64,000 nucleotides of DNA, taken from Paenibacillus durus ATCC 35681 (lineage in GTDB: Bacteria > Bacillota > Bacilli > Paenibacillales > Paenibacillaceae). Below, piece after piece: positions 53,601 through 62,451 of the stretch (within the stretch, counting starts at the first letter, position 1; the number at the start of each line of letters is the position of its first letter). The notes under the pieces were generated by a model. That model searched no databases and had not been told where the DNA came from. It saw nothing but the letters and a program-made list of their open reading frames with translations. The position numbers and the translations under genes were made by a program. The DNA is taken from positions 1,922,001-1,986,000 of the forward strand of contig NZ_CP011114.1 in the NCBI RefSeq assembly GCF_000993825.1, in the 5' to 3' direction.

Positions 53601-54224
53601 ATTTCCGCGCTCGGCGAGGTGAATCTGGGAGCCGTTGAGGAATACCAGCGGGTGAATGAACGCTATACATTCCTCAGCGAGCAAAAGGATGATCTCGTTG
53701 AAGCGAAGACTACGCTGTATCAAGTCATCCGTGAAATGGAGGAGGAGATGTCCAAGCGGTTCAAGCAGACATTCGATGCCATTCGGAGAGAATTCGGCAC
53801 GGTCTTTACCAAGCTGTTCGGCGGAGGCCGGGCCGATCTGCTGCTGCTGGAGCCGGACAACCTGCTGAATACCGGCATTGATATCGTCGCCCAGCCGCCG
53901 GGCAAGAAGCTGCAAAATCTGCAGCTGCTGTCCGGGGGAGAGCGCGCGCTGACCGCGATGGCGCTGCTGTTCGCCATCCTGCAGGTGAAGCCGGTTCCGT
54001 TCTGCGTGCTGGATGAAGTGGAGGCGGCGCTCGACGAGGCGAATGTCGTAAGGTTTGCCCAATACCTCCGCGAATTCTCGGAGCAGACCCAGTTCATCGT
54101 GGTGACCCACCGCAAAGGGACGATGGAAGAGGCGGATGTGCTCTACGGAGTAACGATGGAAGAAGGCGGGGTCTCCAAGCTGGTGTCCGTGCGTCTGGAA
54201 GATGAAGAAGCGGAGATTGCTTAA
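50655..54224 (+). CDS. smc: Chromosome segregation protein SMC
   Basis: 1189 residues. SMC dimers with ScpA/ScpB extrude DNA loops and align chromosome arms. Walker A 'GPNGSGKSNI' is at about 32-41. Two long coiled coils flank a hinge at about 505-660 ('GAVAELISVPEKLEMAVETALG', 'GGSMTGG'). The C-terminal signature 'LSGGERALTAMALLFAI' and Walker B 'FCVLDEVEAALDEAN' complete the ATPase. ATG 50655 lies 13 nt after GGAGG. Usually directly behind rnc; here separated from it by about 13 kb. Confidence 0.98.
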   Translation: MFLKRIELAGFKSFADKTEMEFVRGITAVVGPNGSGKSNISDGIRWVLGEQSAKSLRGGKMEDIIFAGSDARKAVNYGEVSLTLDNEDHALPLDFSEVTVTRRVHRSGDSEYMINKQSCRLKDITELFMDTGIGREAYSIIGQGRIEEILSTRSEDRRGIFEEASGIVKYKSRKKDAGRKLDETEQNLLRIHDLISELEDQIGPLKEQSEKAIRYKELKEQLKNLEISVYVHQIEGIHEAWKDGNAKLEVLRDEQLQLSTVVTAHDAKLESGRAALRQLEERIEQLQEQLLRYSEAFEKSEGFGELLKERRRHLENNREQLVQTIGSVGERSEDRQRELMALESGLVQTRTRLAELRQQIADEEARLTGVTDGLSQSKEESLKSALLELMNKMAQARNEIRYADQQKENLERRMNRSAEESGKWISRHKELQQEQAKLKGQIETLGKELAKLRKDYISESEQSVSRQKLLDEAHSGLRKWEQKREAQVSRHETMKEMQDDFDGFMLGVKEVLKGARKGQLSGVHGAVAELISVPEKLEMAVETALGASLQHIVMDNEAVSRQAISFLKQRQLGRATFLPLDVIRPRQITGSDRGMIEGAEGFVGIGSELVGFEGKYASIFGSLLGNVVIAESLEQANKIAARCQYRYRVVTLEGDVVNAGGSMTGGSQHRKNTSLLGRKRQLEQLQSEIGETERQIDKLKDSISRLRKEQEDSNDKLEKLRHGGDEKRLEEQRLASDLRQLEQELRHVQEQVESAGAERSGFEGEAKQLEQARAQAAADLARLEEEEQAAHEAIRHAESQRKASESEREELQGKLTGMKVAEGKLDQEIFSQEEQLRRLKADAGSQDKEMRQNRNLLDTIEQDLKTNAVEAVKQQEDLNTYRLKKEEAAEKLDYARAERTSLTRKLELEEGETKEQRQALKAVDDQLRATEVSVGRLDVELDNILRKLSDDYELSYELAKQRYPVPEDVPAAQAEVQKLRRNISALGEVNLGAVEEYQRVNERYTFLSEQKDDLVEAKTTLYQVIREMEEEMSKRFKQTFDAIRREFGTVFTKLFGGGRADLLLLEPDNLLNTGIDIVAQPPGKKLQNLQLLSGGERALTAMALLFAILQVKPVPFCVLDEVEAALDEANVVRFAQYLREFSEQTQFIVVTHRKGTMEEADVLYGVTMEEGGVSKLVSVRLEDEEAEIA

Positions 54225-54264
54225 GTTGGCGGCTTGCCATTAATAACTGAACGGAGGAACAAGA

Positions 54265-55266
54265 GTGAGCTTTTTCAAGAAATTAAGAGAAAGTATTGCG
54301 GGCAAAACGGAGAGCGTAACGAAGCAGTTCCGGGAAGGTCTGGAGAAGACCCGCAAAGGCTTCGCCCAGAAAGTATCCGACCTGATTATCCGCCGCAAAA
54401 AAATCGACGAGGAGTTCTACGAGGAGCTGGAGGAAATTCTGATCGGCGCCGACGTTGGCGTGAACACGGTCATGACGCTGGTTGACGAACTCCGCGCCGA
54501 GGTGAAGAAGGAGCGCATCGAGGATGCCGCCGAGCTGCAGCCGATTCTCTCCCGCAAGCTGATGGAGCTGCTGCGCAGTGACGATGACAACCGTCTTAAT
54601 CAGAATCCGGACGGCATTACGGTCATTCTGTTCGTCGGCGTCAACGGCGTTGGCAAGACGACAACGATCGGCAAACTGGCGCACCGTTACAAGCAGGAGG
54701 GCAAAAAAGTTCTGCTTGCCGCCGGAGATACGTTCCGAGCGGGCGCCATTGAGCAGCTTGAGGTATGGGGACAGCGGGCCGGTGTGGATGTGATCAAGCA
54801 GAGCGCGGGCTCCGATCCCGCTGCGGTGATGTATGATGCGGTTCAGGCCGCCAAGCAGCGCGGCGCCGATGTGCTGATCTGCGACACGGCGGGGCGGCTG
54901 CAGAACAAGAGCAATCTAATGGAAGAGCTGAACAAAATATTCCGCGTAATCCAGCGCGAGATTCCGGGCGCGCCGCATGAAGTGCTGATGGTGCTCGATG
55001 CGACGACCGGTCAGAACGCGCTTGCGCAGGCCAAGCTGTTCGGCGAGAAGAGTGGCGTGACGGGCCTTGTCCTCACCAAGCTGGACGGAACGGCTAAAGG
55101 GGGGATCGTCGTGGCGATCCGCCAGGAGCTGAATATTCCAGTGAAGCTGGTCGGACTTGGCGAGAAAATGGAGGACCTGCAGCCGTTCGATTCCGAACAA
55201 TTCGTTCATGCGCTGTTCGCCGGAATCATTATCGACGAGAAGGAAGAAGAGACTTCGGGAGATTGA
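54265..55266 (+). CDS. ftsY: Signal recognition particle receptor FtsY
   Basis: 333 residues. GTPase that docks SRP-ribosome complexes at the membrane. Short basic N-terminus, then NG domain with '[15 protein letters not shown]', '[13 protein letters not shown]' and '[11 protein letters not shown]'. GTG 54265 with GGAGG 7 nt upstream. Follows smc by 40 bp. The partners ylxM and ffh, which often follow, are absent from this window. Confidence 0.98.
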   Translation: MSFFKKLRESIAGKTESVTKQFREGLEKTRKGFAQKVSDLIIRRKKIDEEFYEELEEILIGADVGVNTVMTLVDELRAEVKKERIEDAAELQPILSRKLMELLRSDDDNRLNQNPDGITVILFVGVNGVGKTTTIGKLAHRYKQEGKKVLLAAGDTFRAGAIEQLEVWGQRAGVDVIKQSAGSDPAAVMYDAVQAAKQRGADVLICDTAGRLQNKSNLMEELNKIFRVIQREIPGAPHEVLMVLDATTGQNALAQAKLFGEKSGVTGLVLTKLDGTAKGGIVVAIRQELNIPVKLVGLGEKMEDLQPFDSEQFVHALFAGIIIDEKEEETSGD

Positions 55267-55294
55267 GATAACGTTCTAATAAGAGACACATAGA

Positions 55295-55322
55295 AGCGCC
55301 GGCATCTGCCGGCGCTCTTTTG
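55295..55322 (+). terminator. Terminator after ftsY
   Basis: AGCGCCGGCA (55295-55304) is a perfect 10-bp complement of 55307-55316, followed by T residues. Confidence 0.8.
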
Positions 55323-55754
55323 CTTTTGTCAGAAAGGGAAACACGATAAAGACTAAATGTACGGAAACCTGACATGGTACAGCCGAATAATACCTGCATA
55401 CGACCTCACGCGACATCCTTTTAACTTAAATGCCGCATAAATTGTCAAAGCACTGTAAGTTCGCCGGAAACTATAATATTTCATCATATGAAAAATTCAT
55501 AACAGTTATTATTTCAGCCTTTCCTACATCACATTTATCTATGATCCATCCATGTGGATCTCCAGCCCGGAAAAAGAGTGCGGTTTCATCAGACCGGCGA
55601 AATAATCGGCTATCAAAAGTCTTGTTATATATATTGACATGAGGATTCGAGTTTACGTATTATGAAATTGTGATTGAATATTTTTATGAATACTGTCTTA
55701 ATAAAAAGTATGATTTATTGCTAAAAATTACATCTACTGAAAGGAGTCGGGCTC
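55323..55754. other. Intergenic region before the ATP-grasp trio
   Basis: About 430 bp, AT-rich in the right half. It should contain the promoter of the following operon. No supported gene or RNA structure was seen. Confidence 0.4.
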
Positions 55755-57218
55755 ATGTCCAAACTTGATCCACTGCCCGGTTTGTCTCCGTATCCGCTGC
55801 ACCATTTTTATGATGAAATGTTCGCTAGCGAAGGCAGCGTCCGCCCTCATTACAAGCATGTCAACCACATGTTTGTCAGAATGAGTCCCGAAGAGCTGCA
55901 GGCCAAACAACATTTAATGCAGCGGCGCATGATGGAGGAGGGCATTACTTTTACTCTGTACAACCCGGCTCAAGACCAACCTATGGAACGTACGATCCCC
56001 TTCGATATGATTCCGCGGATTATCCCCAAGGATGAGTGGGAGAAGCTTGAGGCAGGAATTATTCAGCGCGTGACGGCGCTTAATCTGTTCGTTCATGATA
56101 TTTACCACGAACAATATATTATTAAGGATGGCATCGTGCCTCGCAAAATGGTTATCTCCAATTGTTATTTCCGTCCGGAAATGGCAGGACTTCGCGTTCC
56201 CGGCGGAGCCTACATCACGACTTCGGGAATCGATCTGATCCGGCACCTCGACGGGAATTATTATATTCTGGAGGACAACCTGCGCACACCTTCCGGTTTT
56301 TCCTACCTGTTTAAGGGAAGATCGCTGATGAACCAGCTGTTCCCTGAACTCTCTTTTTCCAGCTCCATCCGGGATGTGGAACGCAGCATCAACCGCTTTT
56401 TATCTGTCCTTCGCAGCCTTTCACCTTCACGCACGCCAGATCCGGTTATTGCGCTTCTGACCCCGGGCCAGTACAACTCTGCATACTATGAGCACGCCTT
56501 CCTAGCCCAGCAAATGGGCGTTCACCTCGTAGAAGGACGGGATTTGGTCATTCAGGATCACAAATTATTTTTACGGGATATGAATGGATTTAAACGGGTG
56601 GACGTGCTGTACCGCCGGCTTGATGACGATTTTATCGATCCGCTCGCCTTTGATCCCAATTCACTGCTTGGCGTGCCGGGACTTATGAATGCTTATAGAG
56701 CCGGGAATGTGGCCATCGCCAATGCGCCGGGAACCGGAGTCGCCGACGATAAAGCCATGTACGTATATGTGCCTGACATGATCCGCTATTATCTGAATGA
56801 AGAACCGATTTTAAATAATGTTCCTACTTATCTGCTTTCGAGACCGGATGACCGGAAGTATGTGCTTGATAACTTGGGTGAAATGGTTGTCAAGGAAACC
56901 TCGTTGTCCGGAGGATACGGTATGCTGATCGGAAGCGAGGCAAGTAAGGAAGAGCAGGAGAATTTCCGGCACAAAATTCTTGCCGAACCGGATCGCTACA
57001 TAGCTCAGCCGATCATGTCTCTGTCAAGAGCACCGATACTGTCAGAAGGTATAATGAGTCCCCGGCATATTGATTTGAGAGCTTTTGTGCTAATGGGTGC
57101 AGACCGCAAGCCGCAAGTCATTCCTGGAGGATTGACGCGCGTGGCGATGAGGGAAGGCTCACTGGTAGTAAACTCCTCTCAAGGCGGCGGTGTTAAGGAT
57201 ACCTGGGTAATGTCCTAA
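55755..57218 (+). CDS. Circularly permuted ATP-grasp protein (COG2308 type)
   Basis: 487 residues. Members are predicted amidoligases that join a carboxylate to an amine with ATP; the substrate is unknown. Recognisable parts are 'FDMIPRIIPKDEWEKLEAGIIQRVTALN', 'LDGNYYILEDNLRTPSG', 'NAPGTGVADDKAMYVYVPDMI', 'VVKETSLSGGYGML' and 'HIDLRAFVLMG'. AAAGGAG precedes ATG 55755. The next two genes (alpha-E and transglutaminase) are its standard genomic partners, so the three probably act on the same peptide or metabolite. Confidence 0.92.
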   Translation: MSKLDPLPGLSPYPLHHFYDEMFASEGSVRPHYKHVNHMFVRMSPEELQAKQHLMQRRMMEEGITFTLYNPAQDQPMERTIPFDMIPRIIPKDEWEKLEAGIIQRVTALNLFVHDIYHEQYIIKDGIVPRKMVISNCYFRPEMAGLRVPGGAYITTSGIDLIRHLDGNYYILEDNLRTPSGFSYLFKGRSLMNQLFPELSFSSSIRDVERSINRFLSVLRSLSPSRTPDPVIALLTPGQYNSAYYEHAFLAQQMGVHLVEGRDLVIQDHKLFLRDMNGFKRVDVLYRRLDDDFIDPLAFDPNSLLGVPGLMNAYRAGNVAIANAPGTGVADDKAMYVYVPDMIRYYLNEEPILNNVPTYLLSRPDDRKYVLDNLGEMVVKETSLSGGYGMLIGSEASKEEQENFRHKILAEPDRYIAQPIMSLSRAPILSEGIMSPRHIDLRAFVLMGADRKPQVIPGGLTRVAMREGSLVVNSSQGGGVKDTWVMS

Positions 57219-57273
57219 AAAATACGTTTTAATAACAAAAGAGAGCAAAAATAGGACGGGGGAGTGACGGTAG

Positions 57274-58227
57274 ATGCTGAATCGAAATGCGGAAGCTTTG
57301 TTTTGGATTGGACGTTATATGGAAAGAGCGGAGAATCATGCAAGACTGATCGACGTTCATTATCATATTCAGCAGGAGGAAGACTTTCGGGAAGAAGGGC
57401 ATAAATGGTCGAGGCTGATTGACGGGATTGGCGTCAGAAATGAATATATGCAGCAATTTGAAAGCTTTTCGGAGCAGGATGTGCTATCCTTTATCACACT
57501 GGACCTCGGGAATGCAAATTCCCTGTTCTCATGCGTGCATCAAGCGCGCAATAATTTGCGCACCCTGCGCCAGCAGCTGCCGAGCGAGCTGTGGGATATC
57601 GCCAACAGCTTCAACCTGTGGCTCGGCGAACGGTCCGTTGCGGACATTATGAAGAGCCCTCATCAGTTCTACCAGCAGATCAAGGAGCGGACGGCCACGT
57701 TCCTGGGCGCCGAACAGTCCGTCATGCTGCGGGGCAACGAGTGGCGGTTTATTGAAAGCGGACGATTCCTGGAAAGAGCGGAGAACACCGTCCGTATTCT
57801 GCAGTCGGTAACCTTGTCCTGCCGGGATAAGGATGACACTTCCATTTATACCCAGATGCAGGCTGTATTGAAATCGGTCAGCGGATATCAAGCGTTCCGC
57901 AGATATTTTGCGGATGCGGTATCCCCGGAATGCATTCTCGAGTTTTTAATTACGAATATTGCATTTCCGCGTTCTATCCGTTTTGCTTCCCATGAACTCG
58001 AATACCATCTGTCGAATATCGAAATTGATTTCGCGGATGGAGGCGAAGGCTACGAACGGGTCATCCGCCAAGCAGGAAAGATTAGAGCCGAGCTTGATTA
58101 CATGGAGAAGGAAGACATGGCCGGGGATCTGGTGGATCAGGTGCTGGAGTCGCTGAAGTCTTCCTGCCTGAAGCTGGGTAGAACGATGGAAACGGCCTTT
58201 TTTCGCCAAGAAGGGATTAGGATATGA
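57274..58227 (+). CDS. Alpha-E domain protein
   Basis: 317 residues, all helical. 'LNRNAEALFWIGRYMERAENHARLIDVHYH' is the hallmark N-terminus of the alpha-E family (COG2307). Biochemical role unknown; it nearly always accompanies the permuted ATP-grasp protein. GGGGGAG precedes ATG 57274. The stop overlaps the start of the transglutaminase gene (ATGA). Confidence 0.92.
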   Translation: MLNRNAEALFWIGRYMERAENHARLIDVHYHIQQEEDFREEGHKWSRLIDGIGVRNEYMQQFESFSEQDVLSFITLDLGNANSLFSCVHQARNNLRTLRQQLPSELWDIANSFNLWLGERSVADIMKSPHQFYQQIKERTATFLGAEQSVMLRGNEWRFIESGRFLERAENTVRILQSVTLSCRDKDDTSIYTQMQAVLKSVSGYQAFRRYFADAVSPECILEFLITNIAFPRSIRFASHELEYHLSNIEIDFADGGEGYERVIRQAGKIRAELDYMEKEDMAGDLVDQVLESLKSSCLKLGRTMETAFFRQEGIRI

Positions 58228-59090
58228 AAATTCAAATCAATCATACGACCCGGTATACTTATTCGGAGCCCGTGACGGACAGTGTCAATGAGATCCGGCT
58301 GACTCCACGGACCAATTACAGGCAATCCTGCTTCCATCACGAGGTGGAAATCTTCCCGCCGGCCAACCTGCTTACTTACGAGGATTTCTTCGGAAACCGG
58401 GTTCATGCGTACTCTGTTAACAAACCGCATACGGAGATGGTCATTCATACCCGTGCAACAGTCGTAACGGTGGACAAGGCTCAAGGGGCAGATCTGCCGA
58501 GGCTGCCACTTGCGGAGCAGATCAAACGGATGAAGGACGAGGAATTTCAGAACCGGTATACCGAGTTTATTTTGCCCACACGTTATACGGAGGTTACGCC
58601 GGAGCTGATGGAATTTGCCTCCCAGCATCCTTTCGACGAAGCGGAAGATTTATATGAATGGACGCGGAAGCTCTCTTCTACCATATATGAGCAGTTCACT
58701 TATGATCCCGGGGCGACCAGCGTCAACACGACGGTCAAAAAAGCGCTGAAACTCAAACGCGGCGTCTGCCAGGACTATGCCCATCTGATGATCGCGGTCT
58801 GCCGCAGCGTCGGGCTTCCATCAAGATATGTGAGCGGCTATCATTATGTGAGCGATCTTCAGGGCGGCAACGCCGATTTCGAGCAGGCCTCCCATGCATG
58901 GGTGGAGACGCATATTCCGGGTACCGGCTGGCTGGGCTTTGATCCGACCAACAATGTGGAAGTAAATTGGCGTTACGTAAAGCTGGGACATGGACGCGAC
59001 TATAAAGATATTGTGCCGGTTAAAGGCGTATACCGCGGGGTTGCAGGCGAGTTGGAAGTAACGGTGGATGTGCAATTATTAGATAAATAA
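58224..59090 (+). CDS. Transglutaminase-like cysteine protease-fold protein
   Basis: 288 residues with an N-terminal beta domain ('INHTTRYTYSEPVTDSVNEIRLTPR') and a transglutaminase core. The triad is Cys in 'KRGVCQDYAHLM', His in 'ASHAWVETHIPG' and Asp in 'WLGFDPTNN'. No signal peptide, so it works in the cytoplasm, probably as an amidase or ligase partner of the ATP-grasp enzyme. Translation is coupled to the alpha-E gene. Confidence 0.92.
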   Translation: MKIQINHTTRYTYSEPVTDSVNEIRLTPRTNYRQSCFHHEVEIFPPANLLTYEDFFGNRVHAYSVNKPHTEMVIHTRATVVTVDKAQGADLPRLPLAEQIKRMKDEEFQNRYTEFILPTRYTEVTPELMEFASQHPFDEAEDLYEWTRKLSSTIYEQFTYDPGATSVNTTVKKALKLKRGVCQDYAHLMIAVCRSVGLPSRYVSGYHYVSDLQGGNADFEQASHAWVETHIPGTGWLGFDPTNNVEVNWRYVKLGHGRDYKDIVPVKGVYRGVAGELEVTVDVQLLDK

Positions 59091-59137
59091 TAAAGCTGGA
59101 GCCGCATGGATTGCGGTGCTTGGCGCCATAATTAAGG

Positions 59138-59171
59138 CCGCTTTCGGTACATAACCGGGGGCGGTTTTTTT
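59138..59171 (+). terminator. Terminator of the ATP-grasp operon
   Basis: CCGCTTTCGG (59138-59147) pairs over 10 bp, with three G-U pairs, with CCGGGGGCGG (59155-59164), followed by seven T residues. Confidence 0.75.
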
Positions 59172-59385
59172 GTAAAGGCATGTGTTCAAGCAGCAAGCTG
59201 CGTTAAATGTTCTAGCGGGTAAAGGATTGCAGACCTCATTTTTTGGGGAAAATATAGGGGTACATTTGCTGAATTTGGGTTCGAGAAAGAATCTTTTTTT
59301 GCTGAATATAGTTAAAAAGGGAGACCCTTTGGGTAATCTTGAGACAAAGTCACTTATTACGTGAAAACGGAAGGAGAGACTGATT

Positions 59386-60195
59386 ATGGGCCCTAATACT
59401 GGAACAAAACAGCGTTTTGCCGGAAGAACAGCGATTATTACCGGAGCGGGCTCGGGAATCGGCAGGGCGACAGCCATTCAGATGGCTAGTGAGGGCGCCA
59501 ATGTTGCCCTATTCGATCTGGTGAATGACCGCACCTCTGTAGTGGAGAATAAGCTGAACCGTATGCGCGAAGGCTGTGCGCTTGCTGTGGATGTGGATAC
59601 CTCCGATCCCGTTCGGATGGAAGATGCAGTTCGGAGAACGGTCGAGCATTTCGGCGGGCTGGATATCGTATTCGCCAATGCCGGCATTAACGGGTCCATC
59701 GGCCCCATTGAAGAATTGAGCATTGAGGACTGGCAGCGCACGCTGTCGGTGAACCTTACCGGGACGTTCCTTTCCTTGAAATACACCATTCCTCATATGA
59801 AGAAAAAAGGAAAAGGGAGCATTATTATCACCAGCTCGATCAATGGCAATAGGCGGTTCGCAAGCTTCGGCTTTTCGCCTTACAGCACGACGAAGGCCGG
59901 GCAGGTGGCCTTTGCCAAAATGGCCGCTCTGGAGCTGGCAAAGTTCAAAGTCCGGGTAAACGTTATTTCTCCGGGAGCCATTGCCACCAATATTGATGAA
60001 AGCACCGAGCCGAATGAGGAACTGGAATCGATCATTATCCCGATGGAGTTCCCGGAAGGACAGCAGCCCCTGGCCGATGGCCCTGGCAAACCGGAAGATG
60101 TGGCAAAGCTGGTCTGCTTTCTGGCGTCGGATGAATCGTCTCATATCACCGGAGCGCAGATTGTCATAGATGGCGCCGAGTCGCTGCTGACTTAG
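59386..60195 (+). CDS. Short-chain dehydrogenase/reductase
   Basis: 269 residues, classical SDR. Cofactor motif 'TGAGSGIGRAT' at about 20-30, Asp after beta-2 ('LFDLVNDR') suggesting NAD preference, 'NAGING', and catalytic Ser-Tyr-Lys in 'IITSSING' and 'YSTTKAG'. GGAGAG lies before ATG 59386. The substrate cannot be told from sequence. Confidence 0.9.
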   Translation: MGPNTGTKQRFAGRTAIITGAGSGIGRATAIQMASEGANVALFDLVNDRTSVVENKLNRMREGCALAVDVDTSDPVRMEDAVRRTVEHFGGLDIVFANAGINGSIGPIEELSIEDWQRTLSVNLTGTFLSLKYTIPHMKKKGKGSIIITSSINGNRRFASFGFSPYSTTKAGQVAFAKMAALELAKFKVRVNVISPGAIATNIDESTEPNEELESIIIPMEFPEGQQPLADGPGKPEDVAKLVCFLASDESSHITGAQIVIDGAESLLT

Positions 60196-60291
60196 GAAGG
60201 CTTATTAAGAGGAAGCGGGACAACTTATATCTATGGTAAAATAAAGCGTGGCGCGTAGAGCGCCAAACCATGATAAAGGAGGCGGCGGAAA

Positions 60292-60672
60292 ATGGCCGTA
60301 ATGTCTTGGTTGGCTGAGCAGCGGATTGAGGAGGCGATGCGAAAAGGTGAATTCCGGAATTTGCCGGGCCATGGAAAGCCGCTGGAACTGGAAGACTTAT
60401 CGGGGGTGCCCGAAGAGCTGCGAATGTCGTTCAAAATTATGAAGAATGCCGGACTTCTTCCCGAGGAGCTGCAGCTGCGGGCGGAATGTGCGACCCTTGA
60501 AAATCTGCTTGCCGCTTGTCATGATAGCGGAGCAGAGAAGCGCACCCTTAGCCGCAGATTGACGGAAAAGAAACTGCGTCTGGAGGAGCTTCTCCGGCAG
60601 CGCGGGCTGGACGGAAGCGCCGCATTCGCGCAGTACGGGGAACAAATCCGGATGAGGCTGGATAAAGAATAA
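60292..60672 (+). CDS. DUF1992 (DnaJ homologue subfamily C-like) protein
   Basis: 126 residues with 'AEQRIEEAMRKGEFRNLPGHGKPLEL', the defining DUF1992 segment. A helical, charged tail follows. Small cytoplasmic protein of unknown role. GGAGG lies 9 nt before ATG 60292. A monocistronic unit with a possible promoter in the 96-bp gap. Confidence 0.9.
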   Translation: MAVMSWLAEQRIEEAMRKGEFRNLPGHGKPLELEDLSGVPEELRMSFKIMKNAGLLPEELQLRAECATLENLLAACHDSGAEKRTLSRRLTEKKLRLEELLRQRGLDGSAAFAQYGEQIRMRLDKE

Positions 60673-60816
60673 ATCCGTATGAACCCGGATGCCTTGCCGA
60701 ATGCTTTAGCAGCGGCAGGGTATCTTTTTTATGAAAAATTCTTTAATCGCAAGAAAAGCAACCGCAAAAGAAGGATACGGGCAACCGCTTCAAAAAGACT
60801 CCGATCGGAGTTTTTC

Positions 60817-61821
60817 TTATTTCTGCCGCCCCAGTGAGGGATGCAGCCTGCCCAGCATGTCTGGAGTGACGACAATGTCATCCCGGGAGATCCGTTCCAA
60901 TTGGAAGGAATGGATCAGGTCATATGGCGAGACCTTAAGCGGTTCGGGCAGCAGCCCGGCTGCCCAGGCAAGCCAGCCGGTTACGGACTGAGGCGTCACA
61001 CCAGCTTCGCGCAGCTCCGCAAGCGTAATTCCCCCATGACGCTTGGCCAGCCTGCGGCCGTCCTGGTCCATGAGGAGCGGGACATGGGCAAACCGCGGCG
61101 GCTTCCAGCCCAGCGCTTCGTAGAGCATCAGCTGGCGGGGCGTAGTATCAAGCAGATCGGCCCCCCGAAGTACATCCGTAATCCCCATTAGGGCATCATC
61201 TACGACGACAGCAAGCTGATACGAGAAGATGCCGTCGGCTCGCCGCACGATGAAGTCCCCTCCGGCAGCGGCATTGGCCCGGCGGTTTCCGGCCACACCA
61301 TCGGTAAAAGCAATCTCCCCGGTCGGCACGGCGAAGCGAAGAGATGGCGTCTTGCTTAAGGAGCGCCGTCCGGCTTCATCGGGAGACAGGTGGCGGCAAG
61401 TTCCGGGGTACACCGGGCCTTCCGAAGCAAGGCCGTGAGGAGCGGCGGCTGCGGCCAGAATATCATGGCGGCTGCAGTAGCAGGGATACAGTCTTCCATC
61501 TGTTCTTAACCGGTTCAGCGCAGCCTCGTACAGCTTCAGCCGTTCGCTTTGGACATAGGGTCCATAAGGACCGCCCGCGTCAGGCCCTTCGTCCCAGTCG
61601 AGACCGAGCCAGCGTAGATCTTCAATAATATGCCTGGCGTATTCCGGGCGGCAGCGATCCGTGTCAATATCCTCCATACGGAGCACTAGCTGTCCGTTCC
61701 GGCTGCGGATTTGCAGCCAAGCCATCAGAGCGGCCAGGGCGTTGCCGATATGAATGTCGCCGGATGGCGAGGGAGCGAAGCGGCCGCGAACGCTGGCGGT
61801 CGGATCAATATCAGTGAACAA
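60817..61821 (-). CDS. gluQ: Glutamyl-Q tRNA(Asp) synthetase
   Basis: 334 residues, catalytic core of a GluRS without the anticodon-binding domain. It attaches glutamate to queuosine in tRNA(Asp). The class I HIGH-like motif is 'PSPSGDIHIGN'; the KMSKS-like motif is 'RLAKRHGGI'. Zinc-binding residues are in 'CYCSRHDI' and 'CRHL'. TTG 61821 has AAGGAGG 8 nt upstream. Isolated from a queuosine operon here. Confidence 0.93.
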   Translation of the reverse strand: MFTDIDPTASVRGRFAPSPSGDIHIGNALAALMAWLQIRSRNGQLVLRMEDIDTDRCRPEYARHIIEDLRWLGLDWDEGPDAGGPYGPYVQSERLKLYEAALNRLRTDGRLYPCYCSRHDILAAAAAPHGLASEGPVYPGTCRHLSPDEAGRRSLSKTPSLRFAVPTGEIAFTDGVAGNRRANAAAGGDFIVRRADGIFSYQLAVVVDDALMGITDVLRGADLLDTTPRQLMLYEALGWKPPRFAHVPLLMDQDGRRLAKRHGGITLAELREAGVTPQSVTGWLAWAAGLLPEPLKVSPYDLIHSFQLERISRDDIVVTPDMLGRLHPSLGRQK

Positions 61822-62234
61822 GGGAGAACCCTCCTTGTAAAGCGTAAAAATATGACTTGCGAAAGCGGGCGGTTTGTCAGAAGCCGGAGCAGAGGTAAGC
61901 GTTATGCACCGCTCTTGAATTTTCCCGGCATTTCGCCCATGATTACAAATAAATGAACATGACTTTCATACTAATATTTCATTGTAATTCACCGGTTGAG
62001 CAATTGCCAGCTTAGTGTTGTTAAATAATAACTTAAGTCTTGGCCGCTCAACGGATTGATCGGGGATATTGTTATGCAGAGTGGGGTTATTGTTGGAATT
62101 GTTGCCGACCGTCTTTATGGGAGATAGAGGAATCCATTCCCTTCTTAACATCTCTGCTAAAGTTTGTATAACGTCAATCCCTTTGGGCAAATTTAAATAT
62201 CCTCTACACTGTCTATTCGAATCATTCCGTCTAT
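61822..62234. other. Region between gluQ and the TnpB element
   Basis: About 410 bp. The only candidate gene is a weak leftward frame (61966-62190). The bases just left of 62235 are the expected target-matching guide source for the TnpB element. Confidence 0.4.
61966..62190 (-). CDS. Doubtful small hypothetical protein
   Basis: About 74 codons from TTG 62190 with AGAGG 10 nt upstream. It is Asn-rich in the middle ('VGNNSNNNPTLHNNI') and its reading frame is open into the end of the adjacent insertion element, so it may be a truncated gene. No family recognised. Confidence 0.25.
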   Translation of the reverse strand: MPKGIDVIQTLAEMLRREWIPLSPIKTVGNNSNNNPTLHNNIPDQSVERPRLKLLFNNTKLAIAQPVNYNEILV

Positions 62235-62239
62235 TTGAA

Positions 62240-62451
62240 CACTCCCCCACTTAGCTAACACTTGAAGTGGGGGATTCTTGGGTAATCCCTTCTACTGAGG
62301 GGAATTCATTTCGATATTTTCTCACGAAAAATCGTATACCAAGCGATCCCTGCGGTTCCCGCAGTTTTCCAAGGGAAAATCTGTACCGATCTTCCCGAGT
62401 TTTAAGTTATTTGTCTTAACAACATATCTAAAGGAAAGGTGGGGTTGACGT
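62240..62451 (-). ncRNA. Predicted omega (right-end) RNA of TnpB
   Basis: About 210 nt lie between the tnpB stop and the element's right end and hold stem-loops, including the terminal hairpin. In characterised TnpB systems this region, with the 3' part of tnpB, forms the guide scaffold. The guide is then read from flanking DNA beyond 62235. Prediction by position only. Confidence 0.5.

Noticed and set aside
55430..55642. 70-codon frame after ftsY
   Set aside because: No ribosome binding site, no protein-like pattern, and it lies in AT-rich intergenic sequence.
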